Notes: generated by a model from the letters alone, not told the origin. Shown: positions 28,250-38,602, counted from the first letter of the stretch. The stretch is 61,503 nt of DNA from CAZHZT01 sp964537285 (GCA_964537285.1 CAZHZT010000020.1:1-61503); one strand, 5' to 3'. Numbers and translations: made by a program.

Positions 28250-31200
28250 ATGAAAATGAAATTTCTTACATTCACCACGGTTTCTTTTTTACTGTTTTCC
28301 TTCTTTCCTGTTGTTTCGCAACTTCCTGTAGAAATAGCTTTGCAAAAAGCCCGGGAAAGAGAGGAGTTTCATAAGGTAGATCTGTTTTCAGAGACTGCCG
28401 TTGACCTCACTACAAGGCCTGAATTGCAAAGTATCGTAAAAAAAGGGCATCTTTTAAGCTTAAAAGAAAATGCCATTGATCAGCTGCTCGAAGAACGCCC
28501 GGAAAATATACTGGTCGAACTGCCCAGGGCAGGAGAGGAGCCACTTACTTTTCGGTTGATTCCAAACAAGATTTTTGCTGAAGGCTTTAAGGTCTATGCT
28601 GCCAGCAATCGCGAAAAGCCATTGGAAGTGGAACTAGGCTTACACTTTAAAGGAGTTATTGAAGGACAGCCAGGAACATCAGTCGCTTTTAGTATTACGC
28701 CGGAAGAGATTTTCTGCTTTATTGGCGGTCCGGAAGGGAATTTTGTGCTTGGAAAGTTGAAAGACGATCCAGATAAAACCCATATTTTTTACAAAGAAAC
28801 AGATCTGTTAGTGAGTATCGGAGGAGAATGTCAGGCAGAAAGCGTGGCAGATCAAGTGCCTTCCAGGCCCACTAATGATGTGAATGCTGCAGTGACGGAC
28901 GTAAACAATTGTGTAAATATTTACATAGAAGTAGATCATGATATTTTTCTGGAGAAAGGCACTTTTGGAGCAGTCGTCAGTTACTTAGTAGGCTTTTTTA
29001 ATGAAGTCGCTTTGATTTACAGCAATGATGGTTTTTCAATTGCTATTTCTGAGGCTTTAATCTGGAATATCCCCAGTCCTTACTCAGGGATGAATACTGC
29101 GGATGAACTTAATCAGTTTACTGCAATAACAGGAACGAATTACAACGGAGACGTAGCGCATTTGATCAATTATGAGTTTCCGGGAGGTATTGCTTATACC
29201 GATGTTTTATGTAATCCGTTGTTTGCAAAAGCCTATAGTGGGGTAGAGCCCTACTTCTTTCAGGTTCCTGTTTATTCGAATACCGTAAATGTTTTTGGAC
29301 ATGAGCTGGGGCACAATTGTGGTTCTCAGCATACCCATGAATGTGTTTGGAATGGAAATAATACACAAATCGATGATTGTGGAAATCTCTTTCAACAACA
29401 AACCGGGCAAAATATTGAGGGATTGGCCTGCTATGATTCCATAAACCCAATATTACCTGCTTCAGGAACTTATATGAGTTATTGTCATTTAGTCAGTGGA
29501 ATAGGGATCGACTTTTCGCAAGGTTTCCATCCTCAGGTAGAAACACTTCTGATGAATAGAATTAATAATGCCTCGTGTTTAGGAAGTTGCCCTCCTTTTG
29601 TAGATACATTTTATTGTTATGCGCATGGTATTTTTGTAGATAATATATGGATGGCTAACGTGGTTTTTGATGGGGTTTCGAATGCTTCGGGGGCAGATAA
29701 TTATTCCGATTTTACAGATGTAGTCTTTTCGGCTCAACCAGATAATTCCTACTCTTTGAGTTTAACCCCGGGTTATGCAGGCGGGACTTTCCCCATTTTC
29801 TTCGGTGTTTGGATAGATTTTAATCAGGATAAAGATTTTGATGATCCAGGGGAGCAGGTAGTGAATTCCGGACAAGGAATCAACACTTTTAATACTACGA
29901 TCAATATTCCGGCTAGTGCCCTAACAGGGACCACTCGTATGCGCGCCATTGTGAAATTCGGAGCCCCTCCTACTTCTTGTGAAAACTTTACATTCGGAGA
30001 AGTGGAAGATTATACCATAGATATTGGAGGAGGTCCTTGTTCGCCGGATGTTACGGATCCTGTTGCGGTATGCCAAAATATATCCGTTTGTCTTCAGGGG
30101 AATTCTATTACTGTTCCTGCTGCAGATGTAGACGGAGGAAGCACTGACGCTTGTGGTAATGTTAACCTGTCTCTTGATATTTCGTCTTTTTCTTGTGCAG
30201 ATATTGGTCTGAATCCGGTAGTACTTGAAGTAACAGATCAAATAGGTAATTCGGATACTTGTCATGCGGTAGTAACGGTTCAGGATTGTACCGCTCCAAC
30301 ACCTGAGTGTCGAGATGTCAGCGTCTGCTTAAATGCATCAGGGAATGCGACGATCTCAGCGGATACCCTGGATAATGGGAGCAGCGATAATTGTGGCACG
30401 CCTTCGTTTAGCGCGAGCCAAACGAGCTTTACATGTGCTGAAATAGGCTCCAATGCAGTGACCTTAACGGTAAACGATGGCAATGGGAATAGCAGCAGCT
30501 GTACGGCCCAAGTGAGTGTGGAAGACTGCACGGCACCGAATGCTCAATGCCGTGATGTCAGCGTTTGCCTAAATGCATCAGGTAATGCGACGATCTCAGC
30601 AGATACCCTGGATAATGGGAGCAGCGATAATTGCGGCACTCCTTCGTTTAGCGCGAGCCAAACGATCTTTACCTGCGCTGAAATAGGCTCTAATACAGTG
30701 ACCTTAACGGTAAATGATGGCAATGGGAATAGCAGCAGCTGTACGGCTCAAGTGACTGTAGAGGACTGCACGGCACCGAATGCCCAATGCCGAGATGTAA
30801 GTGTGTGCCTAAATGCATCAGGTAATGCGACGATCTCCGCGGATACCCTGGATAATGGGAGCAGCGATAATTGTGGCACGCCTTCGTTTAGCGCGAGCCA
30901 AACGAGCTTTACATGTGCTGAAATAGGCTCCAATGCAGTGACCTTAACGGTAAACGATGGCAATGGCAACAGCAGCAGCTGTACGGCTCAAGTGAGCGTG
31001 GAGGACTGTACGGCACCGAATGCCCAATGCCGTGATGTCAGTGTTTGCCTAAATGCATCAGGTAATGCGACGATCTCCGCGGATACCCTGGATAATGGGA
31101 GCAGCGATAACTGCGGGACTCCTTCGTTTAGCGCAAGCCAAACGATCTTTACCTGCGCTGAAATAGGCTCTAATGCAGTGACTTTAACAGTAAACGATGG

Positions 31201-34200
31201 CAATGGCAACAGCAGCAGCTGTACGGCTCAAGTGACCGTAGAGGACTGTACGGCGCCGAATGCCCAATGCCGTGATGTCAGTGTGTGCTTAAATGCCTCG
31301 GGCAATGCGACGATCTCAGCAGATAGCCTGGATAATGGGAGCAGCGATAATTGCGGGACTCCTTCGTTCAGCGCAAGCCAAACGAGCTTTACATGTGCTG
31401 AAATAGGCTCCAATGCAGTGACCTTAACGGTAAACGATGGCAATGGGAATAGCAGCAGCTGTACGGCCCAAGTGAGTGTGGAAGACTGCACGGCACCGAA
31501 TGCTCAATGCCGTGATGTCAGCGTTTGCCTAAATGCATCAGGTAATGCGACGATCTCAGCAGATACCCTGGATAATGGGAGCAGCGATAATTGCGGCACT
31601 CCTTCGTTTAGCGCGAGCCAAACGATCTTTACCTGCGCTGAAATAGGATCTAATGCAGTGACCTTAACAGTAAACGATGGCAATGGCAACAGCAGCAGCT
31701 GTACGGCTCAAGTGACCGTAGAGGACTGTACGGCACCGAATGCTCAATGCCGTGATGTCAGCGTTTGCCTAAATGCATCAGGTAATGCGACGATCTCAGC
31801 AGATACCCTGGATAATGGGAGCAGCGATAATTGCGGGACTCCTTCGTTCATGGCAAGCCAAACGATCTTTACCTGCGCTGAAATAGGCTCTAATGCAGTG
31901 ACTTTAACAGTAAACGATGGCAATGGCAACAGCAGCAGCTGTACGGCTCAAGTGACCGTAGAGGACTGTACGGCGCCGAATGCCCAATGCCGTGATGTCA
32001 GTGTGTGCTTAAATGCCTCGGGCAATGCGACGATCTCAGCAGATAGCCTGGATAATGGGAGCAGCGATAATTGCGGGACTCCTTCGTTCAGCGCAAGCCA
32101 AACGAGCTTTACATGTGCTGAAATAGGCTCCAATGCAGTGACCTTAACGGTAAACGATGGCAATGGGAATAGCAGCAGCTGTACGGCCCAAGTGAGTGTG
32201 GAAGACTGCACGGCACCGAATGCTCAATGCCGTGATGTCAGCGTTTGCCTAAATGCATCAGGTAATGCGACGATCTCAGCAGATACCCTGGATAATGGGA
32301 GCAGCGATAATTGCGGGACTCCTTCGTTCATGGCAAGCCAAACGATCTTTACCTGCGCTGAAATAGGATCTAATGCAGTAACCTTAACGGTAAACGATGG
32401 CAATGGTAATAGCAGCAGCTGTACGGCCCAAGTGAGTGTGGAAGACTGCACGGCACCGAATGCTCAATGCCGTGATGTCAGCGTTTGCCTAAATGCATCA
32501 GGTAATGCGACGATCTCAGCAGATACCCTGGATAATGGGAGCAGCGATAATTGCGGGACTCCTTCGTTCATGGCAAGCCAAACGATCTTTACCTGCGCTG
32601 AAATAGGCTCCAATGCAGTGACCTTAACGGTAAACGATGGCAATGGGAATAGCAGCAGCTGTACGGCCCAAGTGAGTGTGGAAGACTGCACGGCACCGAA
32701 TGTCCAATGCCGAGATGTCAGTGTTTGCCTAAATGCATCAGGTGATGCGACGATCTCCGCGGATACCCTGGATAATGGGAGCAGCGATAACTGCGGGACT
32801 CCTTCGTTTAGCGCAAGCCAAACGATCTTTACCTGCGCTGAAATAGGCTCTAATGCAGTGACTTTAACAGTAAACGATGGCAATGGCAACAGCAGCAGCT
32901 GTACGGCTCAAGTGACCGTAGAGGACTGTACGGCACCGAATGCTCAATGCCGTGATGTCAGCGTTTGCCTAAATGCATCAGGTAATGCGACGATCTCAGC
33001 AGATACCCTGGATAATGGGAGCAGCGATAATTGCGGCACTCCTTCGTTTAGCGCGAGCCAAACGATCTTTACCTGCGCTGAAATAGGCTCTAATACAGTG
33101 ACCTTAACGGTAAATGATGGCAATGGGAATAGCAGCAGCTGTACGGCTCAAGTGAGTGTGGAAGACTGCACGGCACCGAATGCTCAATGCCGTGATGTCA
33201 GCGTTTGCCTAAATGCATCAGGTAATGCGACGATCTCAGCAGATACCCTGGATAATGGGAGCAGCGATAATTGCGGGACTCCTTCGTTCATGGCAAGCCA
33301 AACGATCTTTACCTGCGCTGAAATAGGATCTAATGCAGTAACCTTAACGGTAAACGATGGCAATGGTAATAGCAGCATCTGTACGGCTCAAGTGACTGTA
33401 GAGGACTGCACGGCACCAAGTGCACAATGCAAAGATCTTAATATTTGTCTTGATTCCACCGGATTGGTATCTGTTTTACCGGAAGATGTAAATAACGGGA
33501 GCGGTGATAATTGCAATATTCAGTCATTTGTATTAAGCGACACCCTTTTTGATCAAAACGATATCGGAAACAATCCGGTAATCCTTACCGTAATTGACAG
33601 CAGTGGAAATATAGACACTTGTAATGCCATAATAACTGTAAATGACTGCATTGCTCCTGTAGCTATTTGCCAGGACGTTACGGTTTGCCTGGATAGTTTG
33701 GGAATGATCAATGTAGAGGCTGATTTAGTGAATGCTAATCAAAGTCCGGAAATTGATACCGCGTTTTTGAGCAAATCCAGCTTTGATTGTAGTGAGATAG
33801 GAGCCAATGTCGTTACTTTAACGGTATTGGATGATGCTGGAAATTCGTCGACTTGCAGCGCTATCATTACGGTTAATGATTGTACTCCTCCCAGCCTCAC
33901 ATGCAAGGATACTATAATCTGTTTAGATACAACCGGGATGGCTTCTTTGAGCATAAATGATGTATTGGCTACCGTTTCGGATAATTGCGGCGTGGATTCT
34001 GCCTTTATGAGTCAAAGTCAATTCAATTGCAGTCATCTGGGGCAAAATGAATTAAAAATTATGGCAACAGATGAAGAAGGTAACTCTGGAGGATGTAATG
34101 CACAAGTGACTGTTTTGGATTGTACACCGCCTCAAGCTCAATGCAAGGATATTACTACCTGCCTCGATACTTTAGGGTTGGTGAGCATTGATGCGAATCA

Positions 34201-35662
34201 AATTGACAATGGGAGTGGCGATAATTGCTCCGGTGTGTCCTTGAGTATGATTGGAGGTAACTTTGGTTGCAGTAATATTGGCATTAATCCTGTCTGGTTA
34301 GTAGCAATGGATCCATCTGGAAACACAGATACATGTTTATCAATGGTAACTGTCGAAGATTGTACGGCACCTCAAGCTTCCTGCCAGGATGTGAGCATTC
34401 ATCTGGATGCAGACGGATCAGCTTCTTTAGGTATTGATCAAATAGACAATGCCAGTTCCGATAATTGTGGCATTAGTACTTATGTATTGAATAATACTCA
34501 GTTTGAATGTTCAAACTTGGGAGTGAATACGGTTATTCTTACCGTTACAGATAGCACAGGCTTGCAAGATAGCTGTTCTTCTTTAGTTGAAGTATATGAT
34601 ACGATTTTGCCAGTTATTAATTGTCCTTCTAACATTATTGTAGACCTTCCTCCCTTAGCTTGCAATACTGTCGTAGAGTATAATGTAACTGCATCCGATA
34701 ATTGCACTATCAATTTCGTGGAGGCAACTCCACCAAGTGGAAGCACTTTTGAAATTGGCACAACACAAATCAATGTTATTGCCGAAGATCAATCTGGAAA
34801 TCAGACCAATTGCCAGTTTGATGTGCTGGTTAATGAGTTTGCAGAGCCTATCGGTTGTTTATCTGATGTATTCTTAAGTCTGGAAAGCGATTGCGAAAGA
34901 ATCGTCACTCCTTTGGATGTTTTAAATGAAGATTTTGGAGGCTGTATAAATGATTTTCAAATTTCATTACTAGTGGATGGCATCCCTTTAGACACCAATT
35001 TGCTTACCGGAGAACATGTTGGGGCTTCCATAACAGCAATTGTGAGCGATGATAGTACCGGTGATGTTTGTTTTGCTTCAGTAGATCTAGAAAACCCTAC
35101 TGGGATTAATTGCGACACCTCTTCAGTTATCTGCCCTGATACCCTCGAAATTAATGATCAACCAATTAGCTCTGGAGAATACCCGGCAAAAGAAGTCCTC
35201 ATTTCCGCAGGGACTGTAGAAAATGGCGATTCCGTTACTTTAGGAGCGGGAGTGACAGCCATTTTGAAACCAGGCTTCTACGCCGATTCCCTGAGTTTCT
35301 TGATTGTTCGTATTGATACTTCTTGTCAATCGCCTATTGCGCTTGAAGAAGAAGAACCAATTGGGGAACAATGGGAAGAAAATGAGCTGGATATTCAATC
35401 GACGGTGGTTAGAGGTAATAGCATAAAGTGCTATCCAAATCCATTTTCCGAATCGATTACTATCGAATATTCATTCGAAGAGGATCCCGCTTCTGTAGAG
35501 CTATTGTTAGCCAATGCAAGAGGTGAAATAGTGAGAAGCATGAATGGGATTCGAGACAAAAAAGTGATCATCCAGAGTGAAGGCATGGCACAAGGATTGT
35601 ATTGGGTGATCCTCAGAGCCGGAGATGTTGTTGTTACCGAGAAGATACTGTTGATAAGATAA
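28250..35662 (+). CDS. Giant secreted metalloprotease with tandem 80-residue repeats and T9SS sorting domain
   Basis: A 2470-residue protein. The signal peptide is residues 1-23, followed by a pro-region to about 200. The reprolysin/M12-type zinc metalloprotease domain carries HELGHNCGSQH (H351, E352, H355, H361) and a Met-turn at M409 in YMSYCH. A GEVED domain follows (about 455-590, ending FTFGEVEDYTIDI). From about residue 605 come cysteine-paired HYR-like repeats: one diverged unit, 13 nearly identical 80-residue units (about 684-1724), five or so more diverged units and a classic HYR domain (2117-2195). Residues 2385-2470 form a T9SS type A sorting domain (CYPNPFSESITIEYSF, then GLYWVILRAG). 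It is likely an extracellular or surface protease with a repeat stalk. The substrate is unknown. Confidence 0.92.
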   Translation: MKMKFLTFTTVSFLLFSFFPVVSQLPVEIALQKAREREEFHKVDLFSETAVDLTTRPELQSIVKKGHLLSLKENAIDQLLEERPENILVELPRAGEEPLTFRLIPNKIFAEGFKVYAASNREKPLEVELGLHFKGVIEGQPGTSVAFSITPEEIFCFIGGPEGNFVLGKLKDDPDKTHIFYKETDLLVSIGGECQAESVADQVPSRPTNDVNAAVTDVNNCVNIYIEVDHDIFLEKGTFGAVVSYLVGFFNEVALIYSNDGFSIAISEALIWNIPSPYSGMNTADELNQFTAITGTNYNGDVAHLINYEFPGGIAYTDVLCNPLFAKAYSGVEPYFFQVPVYSNTVNVFGHELGHNCGSQHTHECVWNGNNTQIDDCGNLFQQQTGQNIEGLACYDSINPILPASGTYMSYCHLVSGIGIDFSQGFHPQVETLLMNRINNASCLGSCPPFVDTFYCYAHGIFVDNIWMANVVFDGVSNASGADNYSDFTDVVFSAQPDNSYSLSLTPGYAGGTFPIFFGVWIDFNQDKDFDDPGEQVVNSGQGINTFNTTINIPASALTGTTRMRAIVKFGAPPTSCENFTFGEVEDYTIDIGGGPCSPDVTDPVAVCQNISVCLQGNSITVPAADVDGGSTDACGNVNLSLDISSFSCADIGLNPVVLEVTDQIGNSDTCHAVVTVQDCTAPTPECRDVSVCLNASGNATISADTLDNGSSDNCGTPSFSASQTSFTCAEIGSNAVTLTVNDGNGNSSSCTAQVSVEDCTAPNAQCRDVSVCLNASGNATISADTLDNGSSDNCGTPSFSASQTIFTCAEIGSNTVTLTVNDGNGNSSSCTAQVTVEDCTAPNAQCRDVSVCLNASGNATISADTLDNGSSDNCGTPSFSASQTSFTCAEIGSNAVTLTVNDGNGNSSSCTAQVSVEDCTAPNAQCRDVSVCLNASGNATISADTLDNGSSDNCGTPSFSASQTIFTCAEIGSNAVTLTVNDGNGNSSSCTAQVTVEDCTAPNAQCRDVSVCLNASGNATISADSLDNGSSDNCGTPSFSASQTSFTCAEIGSNAVTLTVNDGNGNSSSCTAQVSVEDCTAPNAQCRDVSVCLNASGNATISADTLDNGSSDNCGTPSFSASQTIFTCAEIGSNAVTLTVNDGNGNSSSCTAQVTVEDCTAPNAQCRDVSVCLNASGNATISADTLDNGSSDNCGTPSFMASQTIFTCAEIGSNAVTLTVNDGNGNSSSCTAQVTVEDCTAPNAQCRDVSVCLNASGNATISADSLDNGSSDNCGTPSFSASQTSFTCAEIGSNAVTLTVNDGNGNSSSCTAQVSVEDCTAPNAQCRDVSVCLNASGNATISADTLDNGSSDNCGTPSFMASQTIFTCAEIGSNAVTLTVNDGNGNSSSCTAQVSVEDCTAPNAQCRDVSVCLNASGNATISADTLDNGSSDNCGTPSFMASQTIFTCAEIGSNAVTLTVNDGNGNSSSCTAQVSVEDCTAPNVQCRDVSVCLNASGDATISADTLDNGSSDNCGTPSFSASQTIFTCAEIGSNAVTLTVNDGNGNSSSCTAQVTVEDCTAPNAQCRDVSVCLNASGNATISADTLDNGSSDNCGTPSFSASQTIFTCAEIGSNTVTLTVNDGNGNSSSCTAQVSVEDCTAPNAQCRDVSVCLNASGNATISADTLDNGSSDNCGTPSFMASQTIFTCAEIGSNAVTLTVNDGNGNSSICTAQVTVEDCTAPSAQCKDLNICLDSTGLVSVLPEDVNNGSGDNCNIQSFVLSDTLFDQNDIGNNPVILTVIDSSGNIDTCNAIITVNDCIAPVAICQDVTVCLDSLGMINVEADLVNANQSPEIDTAFLSKSSFDCSEIGANVVTLTVLDDAGNSSTCSAIITVNDCTPPSLTCKDTIICLDTTGMASLSINDVLATVSDNCGVDSAFMSQSQFNCSHLGQNELKIMATDEEGNSGGCNAQVTVLDCTPPQAQCKDITTCLDTLGLVSIDANQIDNGSGDNCSGVSLSMIGGNFGCSNIGINPVWLVAMDPSGNTDTCLSMVTVEDCTAPQASCQDVSIHLDADGSASLGIDQIDNASSDNCGISTYVLNNTQFECSNLGVNTVILTVTDSTGLQDSCSSLVEVYDTILPVINCPSNIIVDLPPLACNTVVEYNVTASDNCTINFVEATPPSGSTFEIGTTQINVIAEDQSGNQTNCQFDVLVNEFAEPIGCLSDVFLSLESDCERIVTPLDVLNEDFGGCINDFQISLLVDGIPLDTNLLTGEHVGASITAIVSDDSTGDVCFASVDLENPTGINCDTSSVICPDTLEINDQPISSGEYPAKEVLISAGTVENGDSVTLGAGVTAILKPGFYADSLSFLIVRIDTSCQSPIALEEEEPIGEQWEENELDIQSTVVRGNSIKCYPNPFSESITIEYSFEEDPASVELLLANARGEIVRSMNGIRDKKVIIQSEGMAQGLYWVILRAGDVVVTEKILLIR
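30301..33420 (+). repeat. 13 near-identical 240-bp tandem repeats inside the metalloprotease gene
   Basis: The period is exactly 240 bp without indels, encoding CRDVSVCLNASGNATISAD followed by NGSSDNCGTPSF, TCAEIGSN and NDGNGNSSSCTAQV blocks. Units differ by a few substitutions only. Variants recur in sets (for example the units at 31261 and 31981), so recent duplication or gene conversion has acted. Confidence 0.97.
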
Positions 35663-35722
35663 GAGATTAAGAAAAATGAGTCATCCCGAATTTTAAGGAA
35701 CTTCATGTTGTCACAATAATTA

Positions 35723-35894
35723 CAGCGATTCTCGCTTTGAAAAATAAACGCGCCTACGGCGCGAAATTCCTTTGAGAGGGAGACCGAAAGGGCTATTTTG
35801 CAAAGCAAAATAGCCCTTTCGGTCTCCCTCAAAAGAAAATATCGCCGTGAAGCGGCGTAAATTTGGTTTTGGATTTCCAAAACGAGAATCGCTG
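35723..35894. mobile_element. R2 inverted-repeat element, full copy (172 bp)
   Basis: The outer arms are CAGCGATTCTCG and CGAGAATCGCTG. The inner arms form a long palindrome around ATTTTGCAAAGCAAAAT, and two short GC hairpins (CGCGCCTACGGCGCG, CGCCGTGAAGCGGCG) lie between. The flanking 9-mers CAATAATTA and TAATAATTA match at 8 of 9 bases, as for a target duplication. Confidence 0.8.
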
Positions 35895-36159
35895 TAATAA
35901 TTAATATTAGATGCTATAAATCAATATTTCAGGACCGGCCTTATTCAATTTAGCTTTTTGAAAGGCTGGCAGCCGTTAAAAAATGAATACTGTTTGAGCC
36001 GACGTAAGGAGGCGAGTTTATTCATTTTAGGCTGTCCCGAATCAAGTTCGGGACAAAAAGCGTTAAGAATTGAATACAGCCCTGATTTTTTGCTACTTTT
36101 TTATCAAGAAAAAAGTAGATAAATGCCTGATCAACAGCGAATACAAATATTTTTTACAA

Positions 36160-36196
36160 ACATGAGTCATCCCGGATTTTCGGGATTACTCATGTT
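36160..36196 (-). terminator. Hairpin terminator of the Omp85-like gene
   Basis: ACATGAGT..ATCCCG and CGGGAT..ACTCATGT arms around GATTTT, about 20 bases beyond the minus-strand stop codon at 36216, followed by T-rich sequence on the transcribed side. Confidence 0.6.
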
Positions 36197-36215
36197 TTTC
36201 ACCATCTTATCTTAA

Positions 36216-37268
36216 TTAAAACGATTCTCCAAAACTTATGTAAAAACCAGATTCTTCCTCCAAGCCAAGAGCAAAGTCAAACCGAAGGTTTGTATTACTT
36301 TCTTTATCAATCAAAAATCGTATGCCTGCTCCATAATTAGGCATTATCCGCTGAGCGAAGGCATCTGCTTCAGGATGTAAGGTAGAAACACCTCCAAAGA
36401 TAGCGCCTCCAAAGCGTCCAATTAAAGGCTTTCTCAGTTCTAATTGGAGCGTGGATAAGTTTTTATCTCTAAATCGCCCGTGAAAATAGCCTCGTACAAA
36501 TTGATCTCCTCCCATAATAGCATAATCAAAAAAAGCGGGAGTATTGAATATGAAGGCGTTGTAAAGTCTTAGAGCTAAGGTCAACTGCTTACGAGAAGTC
36601 CAGTATTTTCTTACATCCAGATTCAGTTGGAAGTAATTCTCTTGATTACTGAGGTTGTAAATGGTTTCAAGAGCTGCAAAACTACCTTTGGTTGCATTTA
36701 GAAGATTGTTTCGCTCATCCTTAAAGAAAGCTGTTTTTATACCCCACACTTCCGTTGATTTCAATTCAGAAAAAGGGTTTTGAGCTTCCCCAAAGTCAAG
36801 GTCGTGGTAATTGGAGTATTTGATACCTAAACCCACAAATCTTTTTTTTCCAATATTTTTATAAATACCTGCATTCAATTGTGTTCGCTTGCTTTCGAAG
36901 AGCAGTTCATTCTCGGAAGAGGTATTATTTCCAATGCCAAAGTAAAAATCAGGGTAGAGCGAAAAATGGAGTAAGCCATCAGAGAAAAATTGCTCATTCC
37001 TGAAGAAATAATCCCATTCTATTTCAAAAATCGATTGCTTGCGCCAGGTATAGTTGAATTCTACTTTAGCATTAGAACTTCTGGTAAGTGTGTCTTGGTA
37101 GAGGTTTAGCACAAATAGCGCGACTGCACCAACATGCGTTTCTGTTTCAGGCTCATAGCCAAAAGCCGGGAACGGAAGTATCTTGATCTTTTTTGTTTGG
37201 GTGGTATCCTGCCCGAAAGCAATTGCATTGATGCAGAGAAAGAGCAGTAAAAAAGCCGACTTTTTCAA
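36216..37268 (-). CDS. Omp85/BamA-like outer-membrane barrel protein (short)
   Basis: About 350 residues, matching the C-terminal 'surface antigen' barrel of the Omp85 family: 'FFKDERNNLLNATKGS', then 'AIMGGDQFVRGYFHGRFRD', and an aromatic C-terminal end (GFYISFGESF). No POTRA domains are present. The frame stays open upstream into the DUF4174 gene. I place the start at TTG 37268, five bases after that gene's stop, because it yields a clean signal peptide (KKSAFLLLFLCINAIAFGQ). The coupling suggests an operon with DUF4174. It could be a transporter or an assembly helper; the role is unknown. Confidence 0.8.
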   Translation of the reverse strand: MKKSAFLLLFLCINAIAFGQDTTQTKKIKILPFPAFGYEPETETHVGAVALFVLNLYQDTLTRSSNAKVEFNYTWRKQSIFEIEWDYFFRNEQFFSDGLLHFSLYPDFYFGIGNNTSSENELLFESKRTQLNAGIYKNIGKKRFVGLGIKYSNYHDLDFGEAQNPFSELKSTEVWGIKTAFFKDERNNLLNATKGSFAALETIYNLSNQENYFQLNLDVRKYWTSRKQLTLALRLYNAFIFNTPAFFDYAIMGGDQFVRGYFHGRFRDKNLSTLQLELRKPLIGRFGGAIFGGVSTLHPEADAFAQRIMPNYGAGIRFLIDKESNTNLRFDFALGLEEESGFYISFGESF

Positions 37269-37272
37269 AAGA

Positions 37273-37707
37273 CTACTGGTTTTTACGACGCATTTCTGCC
37301 CTTCGCATAGGCATTGCATCAATGGTGGAGAAAAGTCTTTCAACGGATACAAAACTGTTTTCTAAGAGCTTGGTCCCACCATCCAATCCAATAAGATGAA
37401 ATTCAAAAGCCTCCTTATGGGTTTTATACTTTTGGTAGAGGCTTTTATCAGCGATCCAATTTATATTGTTGGATATCCCTGATCTGTAAGCGGTTGGGAG
37501 AATGTGATAAACCAGCAATTTTCTTTCCTCCAAGCCCGATATTTCCTTTTGTAAGGCGGCAAGCTGCTTTTGGTATTGGGTATTCGAAGAATCTTCGCTG
37601 ATTAATAAGATCAGCCTGTTTTTCCATCGGTAACTTTCCATTTTCTGTGCATTGAGAGAACTGAAAGACAGAAGAAAGGAAAAACTTATGAATAATGTTT
37701 TAACCAT
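37273..37707 (-). CDS. DUF4174 domain secreted protein
   Basis: A 144-residue exported protein with signal peptide residues 1-20 (ending SSLNAQ). The remainder carries the DUF4174 pattern: 'YRWKNRLILLIS', then 'GLDGGTKLLENSFVSVERL' and the C-terminal 'IDAMPMRRAEMRRK'. The fold is thought to be thioredoxin-like, and no redox CxxC is seen. It is translationally close to the Omp85-like gene (stop and TTG start five bases apart). The function is not established. Confidence 0.88.
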   Translation of the reverse strand: MVKTLFISFSFLLSFSSLNAQKMESYRWKNRLILLISEDSSNTQYQKQLAALQKEISGLEERKLLVYHILPTAYRSGISNNINWIADKSLYQKYKTHKEAFEFHLIGLDGGTKLLENSFVSVERLFSTIDAMPMRRAEMRRKNQ

Positions 37708-37758
37708 CTATTTCAGATTATTTCAAATGGATAAGTAACGAGAAAAGTGGGCTAGGGT

Positions 37759-38388
37759 TTAAGTAATTCTCTGATTGAAATAATTTCTATACCAATCTGT
37801 TTCGTGGTGATCCTTTGCCGAAACGTTAATCTCATGCTTAGGATCAATTTTAGCGTACAAGATCTCCAGTGCTGCAAAATCGCGCTGGCTAATCACTTTG
37901 AATCCATTTCGTACAAGTTGGGCTGCACATACTCCCATGCCGATCTGGTATACCTTATTTTCTGCAAAGCGATTGCCGTCATAAATCACCTGGCTGCCAC
38001 AAGCAGCGCTGATATCCATCATTACAGCGAGTTCAATTTCTTCTTCCCGGGCAATTTCCAACATTCTCTCTGAAGCTCTGACCATGCCCTCTGACCAATC
38101 CTTTCCCGTTTCGGTAAGTACTTTGGCTTTGCCTTCCAATACTTCTATTCCGGTTCCTCCATGGATATCACACATTTCCCGTGGAGAACCGAAGGAATAG
38201 TCTTCAGGGCAGAAGCGAATTATTTTTACATTGTTATATTCGAGGAGCTTAAGTGCGCTGGGGTAAGTCCCGTTGGCTGTTCCATCATACCCACAAAGGA
38301 CGCCAGCGAGGCAGGCACTCATTAAGATGCGAAGTGGATCCTCGGCAGTCGGAGTACGAAGGTTTTGTAAATAATTTATATCTGTCAT
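37759..38388 (-). CDS. DUF523 family protein (YbbK-like)
   Basis: A 209-residue protein with the DUF523 start 'RILMSACLAGVLCGYDG', then 'IRFCPEDYSFGSPREMCDIHGG', 'AVMMDISAACGSQVIYDG' and 'GMGVCAAQLVRNGF'. The conserved cysteines are present. DUF523 proteins are small cytoplasmic proteins, sometimes fused to DUF1722; the reaction is unknown. Single gene, followed on its upstream side by an R2 element. Confidence 0.9.
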   Translation of the reverse strand: MTDINYLQNLRTPTAEDPLRILMSACLAGVLCGYDGTANGTYPSALKLLEYNNVKIIRFCPEDYSFGSPREMCDIHGGTGIEVLEGKAKVLTETGKDWSEGMVRASERMLEIAREEEIELAVMMDISAACGSQVIYDGNRFAENKVYQIGMGVCAAQLVRNGFKVISQRDFAALEILYAKIDPKHEINVSAKDHHETDWYRNYFNQRIT

Positions 38389-38413
38389 TTAACTTATTTT
38401 ACTCTTAAAGTTA

Positions 38414-38585
38414 CAGCGATCCTCGCTTTGAAAAATAAACGCGCCTACGGCGCGAAATTCCTTTGAGAGGTAGGCCGAAAGGGCTATTTTGCGAAGCAAA
38501 ATAGCCCTTTCGGCCTACCTCAAAAGAAAATATCTCCGCGAAGCGGCGTAAATTTGGTTTTGGATTTCCAAAACGAGAATTGCTG
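38414..38585. mobile_element. R2 inverted-repeat element, full copy (172 bp)
   Basis: The same length and block order as the copy at 35723, with compensating changes in the inner palindrome (GAGGTAGGCCGAAAGGGC pairing with GCCCTTTCGGCCTACCTC). The flanks TTAAAGTTA and AAATTATAT do not match, so no target duplication is left. Confidence 0.8.
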
Positions 38586-38602
38586 AAATTATATCAATTA
38601 TA

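Larger units (their letters stand above)
35663..36215. other. Intergenic region of 550 bp holding an R2 element
   Basis: Between the metalloprotease and Omp85-like genes. It contains the R2 copy (35723-35894) and the hairpin at 36160-36196. The stretch 35904-36155 shows no gene that I can support. Confidence 0.6.

Noticed and set aside
30280..33378. Series of 60-140-residue antisense open frames across the 240-bp repeats
   Set aside because: They repeat with the same 240-bp period and merely mirror the codon bias of the real gene on the plus strand; no start signals or known domains.
30301..33420. Possible CRISPR-like array because of regular spacing
   Set aside because: Units are 240 bp, fully coding and without unique spacers; they encode protein domains.
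37183..37365. Upstream extension of the Omp85-like gene to the ATG at 37352
   Set aside because: It would overlap the DUF4174 gene by 80 bases and bury the signal peptide; the TTG at 37268 gives a normal start.
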